A stretch of 7,816 bases of DNA from an uncultured Porphyromonas sp. (lineage in GTDB: Bacteria; Bacteroidota; Bacteroidia; Bacteroidales; Porphyromonadaceae). The stretch lies in contig URKO01000043.1 in the NCBI GenBank assembly GCA_900548415.1, positions 1 to 7,816 of the forward strand, in the 5' to 3' direction. Under the pieces are notes generated by a model. The model had not been told where the DNA came from. It saw only the letters and a list, made by a program, of their open reading frames with translations, and did no database searches. The translations under genes were made by a program, and so were the position numbers. The number at the start of each line of letters is the position of its first letter. Position 1 is the stretch's first letter. Shown here piece by piece: positions 7,016 to 7,816 of this stretch.

Positions 7016-7579
7016 TTAGTGGCAACCGCTGCAGCAAGAGCAACCACCCTCATGATCATCGCCGTCGCAGCAACCGCCCGCATGTCCCGAGAACTGTGCC
7101 GTCAGCCTCTGACGATCCTCCTCGGTAGCAGGACGCGCCTCTAGGACAGATCCGATGAAGTGTAGCGTCTGACCAGCCAGCGGATGGTTAAAGTCCATCG
7201 TCACCGTATCGTCGGTGATCTTCTCGACGATGCCAACCAGCTGATTGCCTTGGTTGTCGAGCATAGGGACAGCATTGCCCTCGAAAACGACATCTGAGTG
7301 GAATTCGCCCTTCTCGTTTTTGAAGAGATCCTTCTCCAGCTCCAGAATGTAAGCGTCAGAGACCTCTCCATACGCCTCCTCGGGCTTGAGGGTAAAGTCA
7401 AACTTGTCGCCAGCCTCTAGTCCCATCAGCTGCTTCTCAAAAGCCTCTAGCAGAAACCCCGCCCCGACGATCAGCGCTAGGGGCGCCTCGGGCGTTGCCT
7501 TCTCGACGATCTCTTCCTTGCCAGAGCCCGTGTAGAGCTCATATTCGCAGGTTACGTAGCTATCTTTTGTAATCTTCAT
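7016..7579 (-). CDS. slyD: SlyD-like FKBP-type peptidyl-prolyl isomerase with Cys/His-rich metal-binding tail
   Basis: Cytoplasmic prolyl isomerase and chaperone; SlyD proteins also bind Ni/Zn and aid metalloenzyme (hydrogenase) maturation. At 187 aa it resembles E. coli SlyD (196 aa). The split FKBP fold is visible: N-terminal strands (3-15), GAGFLLEAFEKQLMGLEAGD (39-58), FDFTLKPEEAYGEV (60-73), then the insert-in-flap chaperone domain (about 75-125), and the return to the FKBP fold at FNHPLAGQTLHFIGSV (130-145) followed by EARPATEED. The last 22 residues are a metal-binding tail with six Cys (170, 171, 180, 182, 183, 186) and three His (166, 176, 187), Gly- and Asp-rich between. ATG 7579 is the first in frame and the protein starts like other SlyDs. 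It is the first gene of the operon, with aroC 11 nt downstream; a promoter box lies about 75 nt upstream. Family assignment is strong; the metal used cannot be read from sequence. Confidence 0.94.
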   Translation of the reverse strand: MKITKDSYVTCEYELYTGSGKEEIVEKATPEAPLALIVGAGFLLEAFEKQLMGLEAGDKFDFTLKPEEAYGEVSDAYILELEKDLFKNEKGEFHSDVVFEGNAVPMLDNQGNQLVGIVEKITDDTVTMDFNHPLAGQTLHFIGSVLEARPATEEDRQRLTAQFSGHAGGCCDGDDHEGGCSCCSGCH

Positions 7580-7606
7580 GTTAGGTATACTTTGTTCGTG
7601 ATAAAA

Positions 7607-7624
7607 TGCGGTTCAGGCACCGCA
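7607..7624 (-). promoter_or_regulatory. Small hairpin in the slyD leader
   Basis: On the minus strand TGCGGT pairs with ACCGCA (six perfect pairs, 6-nt loop), and the 3' arm is followed at once by TTTT before the leader continues to the slyD ATG 27 nt further. The shape resembles a weak terminator or attenuator in the 5' untranslated region. Six pairs and four T are marginal, so it may be chance. Confidence 0.25.
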
Positions 7625-7653
7625 GCGACTATCACATCGCATCGGTGCTACCG

Positions 7654-7661
7654 CAAAGGTA
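7654..7661 (-). promoter_or_regulatory. Bacteroidota -7 promoter box (TACCTTTG) for slyD-aroC
   Basis: The minus strand reads TACCTTTG, an exact match to the TAnnTTTG -7 consensus of the primary sigma factor in Bacteroidota. It lies 74 nt upstream of the slyD ATG, implying a leader of about 65-70 nt. No TTTG-like -33 element is seen at the usual spacing; that position is inside the heptanucleotide repeat array. The box is seen directly; promoter activity is inferred. Confidence 0.65.
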
Positions 7662-7666
7662 CGAAT

Positions 7667-7715
7667 TTAGAGATTAGAGACTAGAGATTAGGGTTTAGAG
7701 GTTAGAGACTAGAGA
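7667..7715. repeat. Tandem array, seven copies of a 7-bp unit (YTAGAGA)
   Basis: Seven consecutive heptamers in strict register: TTAGAGA, TTAGAGA, CTAGAGA, TTAGGGT, TTAGAGG, TTAGAGA, CTAGAGA. The array begins 5 bp upstream of the slyD -7 box, so it occupies the region where the -33 element would be. It is imperfect (several point differences) but without any indel between units. No coding potential. It may be a slippage-prone spacer or part of a dispersed intergenic element. Confidence 0.9.
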
Positions 7716-7720
7716 GCGGA

Positions 7721-7756
7721 GTCCCGATGGCTCCGATAGCTCTGATAGCTCCGATC
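7721..7756. repeat. Tandem array, four copies of a 9-bp unit (GCTCCGATA-like)
   Basis: Four nonamers in register: GTCCCGATG, GCTCCGATA, GCTCTGATA, GCTCCGATC, followed by a partial copy (ACTCC). It lies 5 bp beyond the first heptamer array and 4 bp before the second. The period and sequence differ from both neighbours. No frame through it looks like a gene. Confidence 0.85.
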
Positions 7757-7760
7757 ACTC

Positions 7761-7816
7761 CAGCTAACAGCCAACAGCCAACAGCCAACAGCCAACGGCC
7801 AAAAGCTAACAGCTAA
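7761..7816. repeat. Tandem array, eight copies of a 7-bp unit (CAGCYAA), reaching the window edge
   Basis: Eight heptamers in perfect register: CAGCTAA, then CAGCCAA four times, CGGCCAA, AAGCTAA, CAGCTAA. The four central copies are identical and the outer copies degenerate, the usual pattern of a tandem array whose homogenisation is strongest in the middle. It ends exactly at the last base of the window, so the true length is unknown. On the minus strand it reads TTGGCTG repeats, upstream of the slyD promoter. Confidence 0.92.

Noticed and set aside
7005..7043. Longer aroC start at 7043
   Set aside because: The extra 13 residues only re-read the slyD tail, and chorismate synthases start right before the SFG-x-x-x-R-x-TTFGESHG block; ATG 7004 fits.
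7688..7701. TTAGGGT-like bases considered as telomere-type repeat
   Set aside because: Only one of seven units reads TTAGGGT; it is a point variant of the TTAGAGA array in an otherwise ordinary bacterial context.
7761..7816. CAGCYAA array considered as a CRISPR array
   Set aside because: Units are 7 bp and contiguous with no spacers, and there are no cas genes nearby.

Overview
The window looks like a piece of a Bacteroidota chromosome, most likely Porphyromonas or a close relative. This rests on protein style (POT, BioB and SlyD sequences resembling what I remember of Bacteroidales homologues), genes without clear Shine-Dalgarno sequences, one Bacteroidota-type promoter box (TAnnTTTG) and a GC content of roughly one half. 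It is an inference; no rRNA or other taxonomic marker is present.

Layout: (1) 49-2088, plus strand: an unusually long POT-family peptide transporter. (2) 2089-2225: a short structured intergenic region with two stem-loops and a possible alternative pairing. (3) 2226-5939, plus strand: a tight three-gene run of bioB (biotin synthase), bioA (DAPA aminotransferase) and an FAD-dependent HemG/HemY-type porphyrinogen oxidase, with gaps of 3 and 12 nt. (4) 5916-7579, minus strand: a two-gene operon transcribed toward the first, slyD-like FKBP prolyl isomerase followed 11 nt later by aroC (chorismate synthase). The ends of the porphyrinogen oxidase gene and aroC overlap by 24 bp. (5) 7580-7816: the leader and promoter of the slyD-aroC operon, then three consecutive short tandem arrays (7-, 9- and 7-bp periods) reaching the window edge.

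Functionally these are mostly housekeeping genes: peptide uptake, the last and an intermediate step of biotin synthesis, a late step of heme synthesis, the end of the shikimate pathway and a metal-binding folding factor. I see no defence system, integrase, transposase, CRISPR array, tRNA or rRNA. The points worth a second look are the altered motifs and architecture of the transporter, a biotin synthase lacking one canonical auxiliary-cluster cysteine, the structured leader before bioB with an overlapping small ORF, and the compound tandem repeats that abut the slyD promoter.
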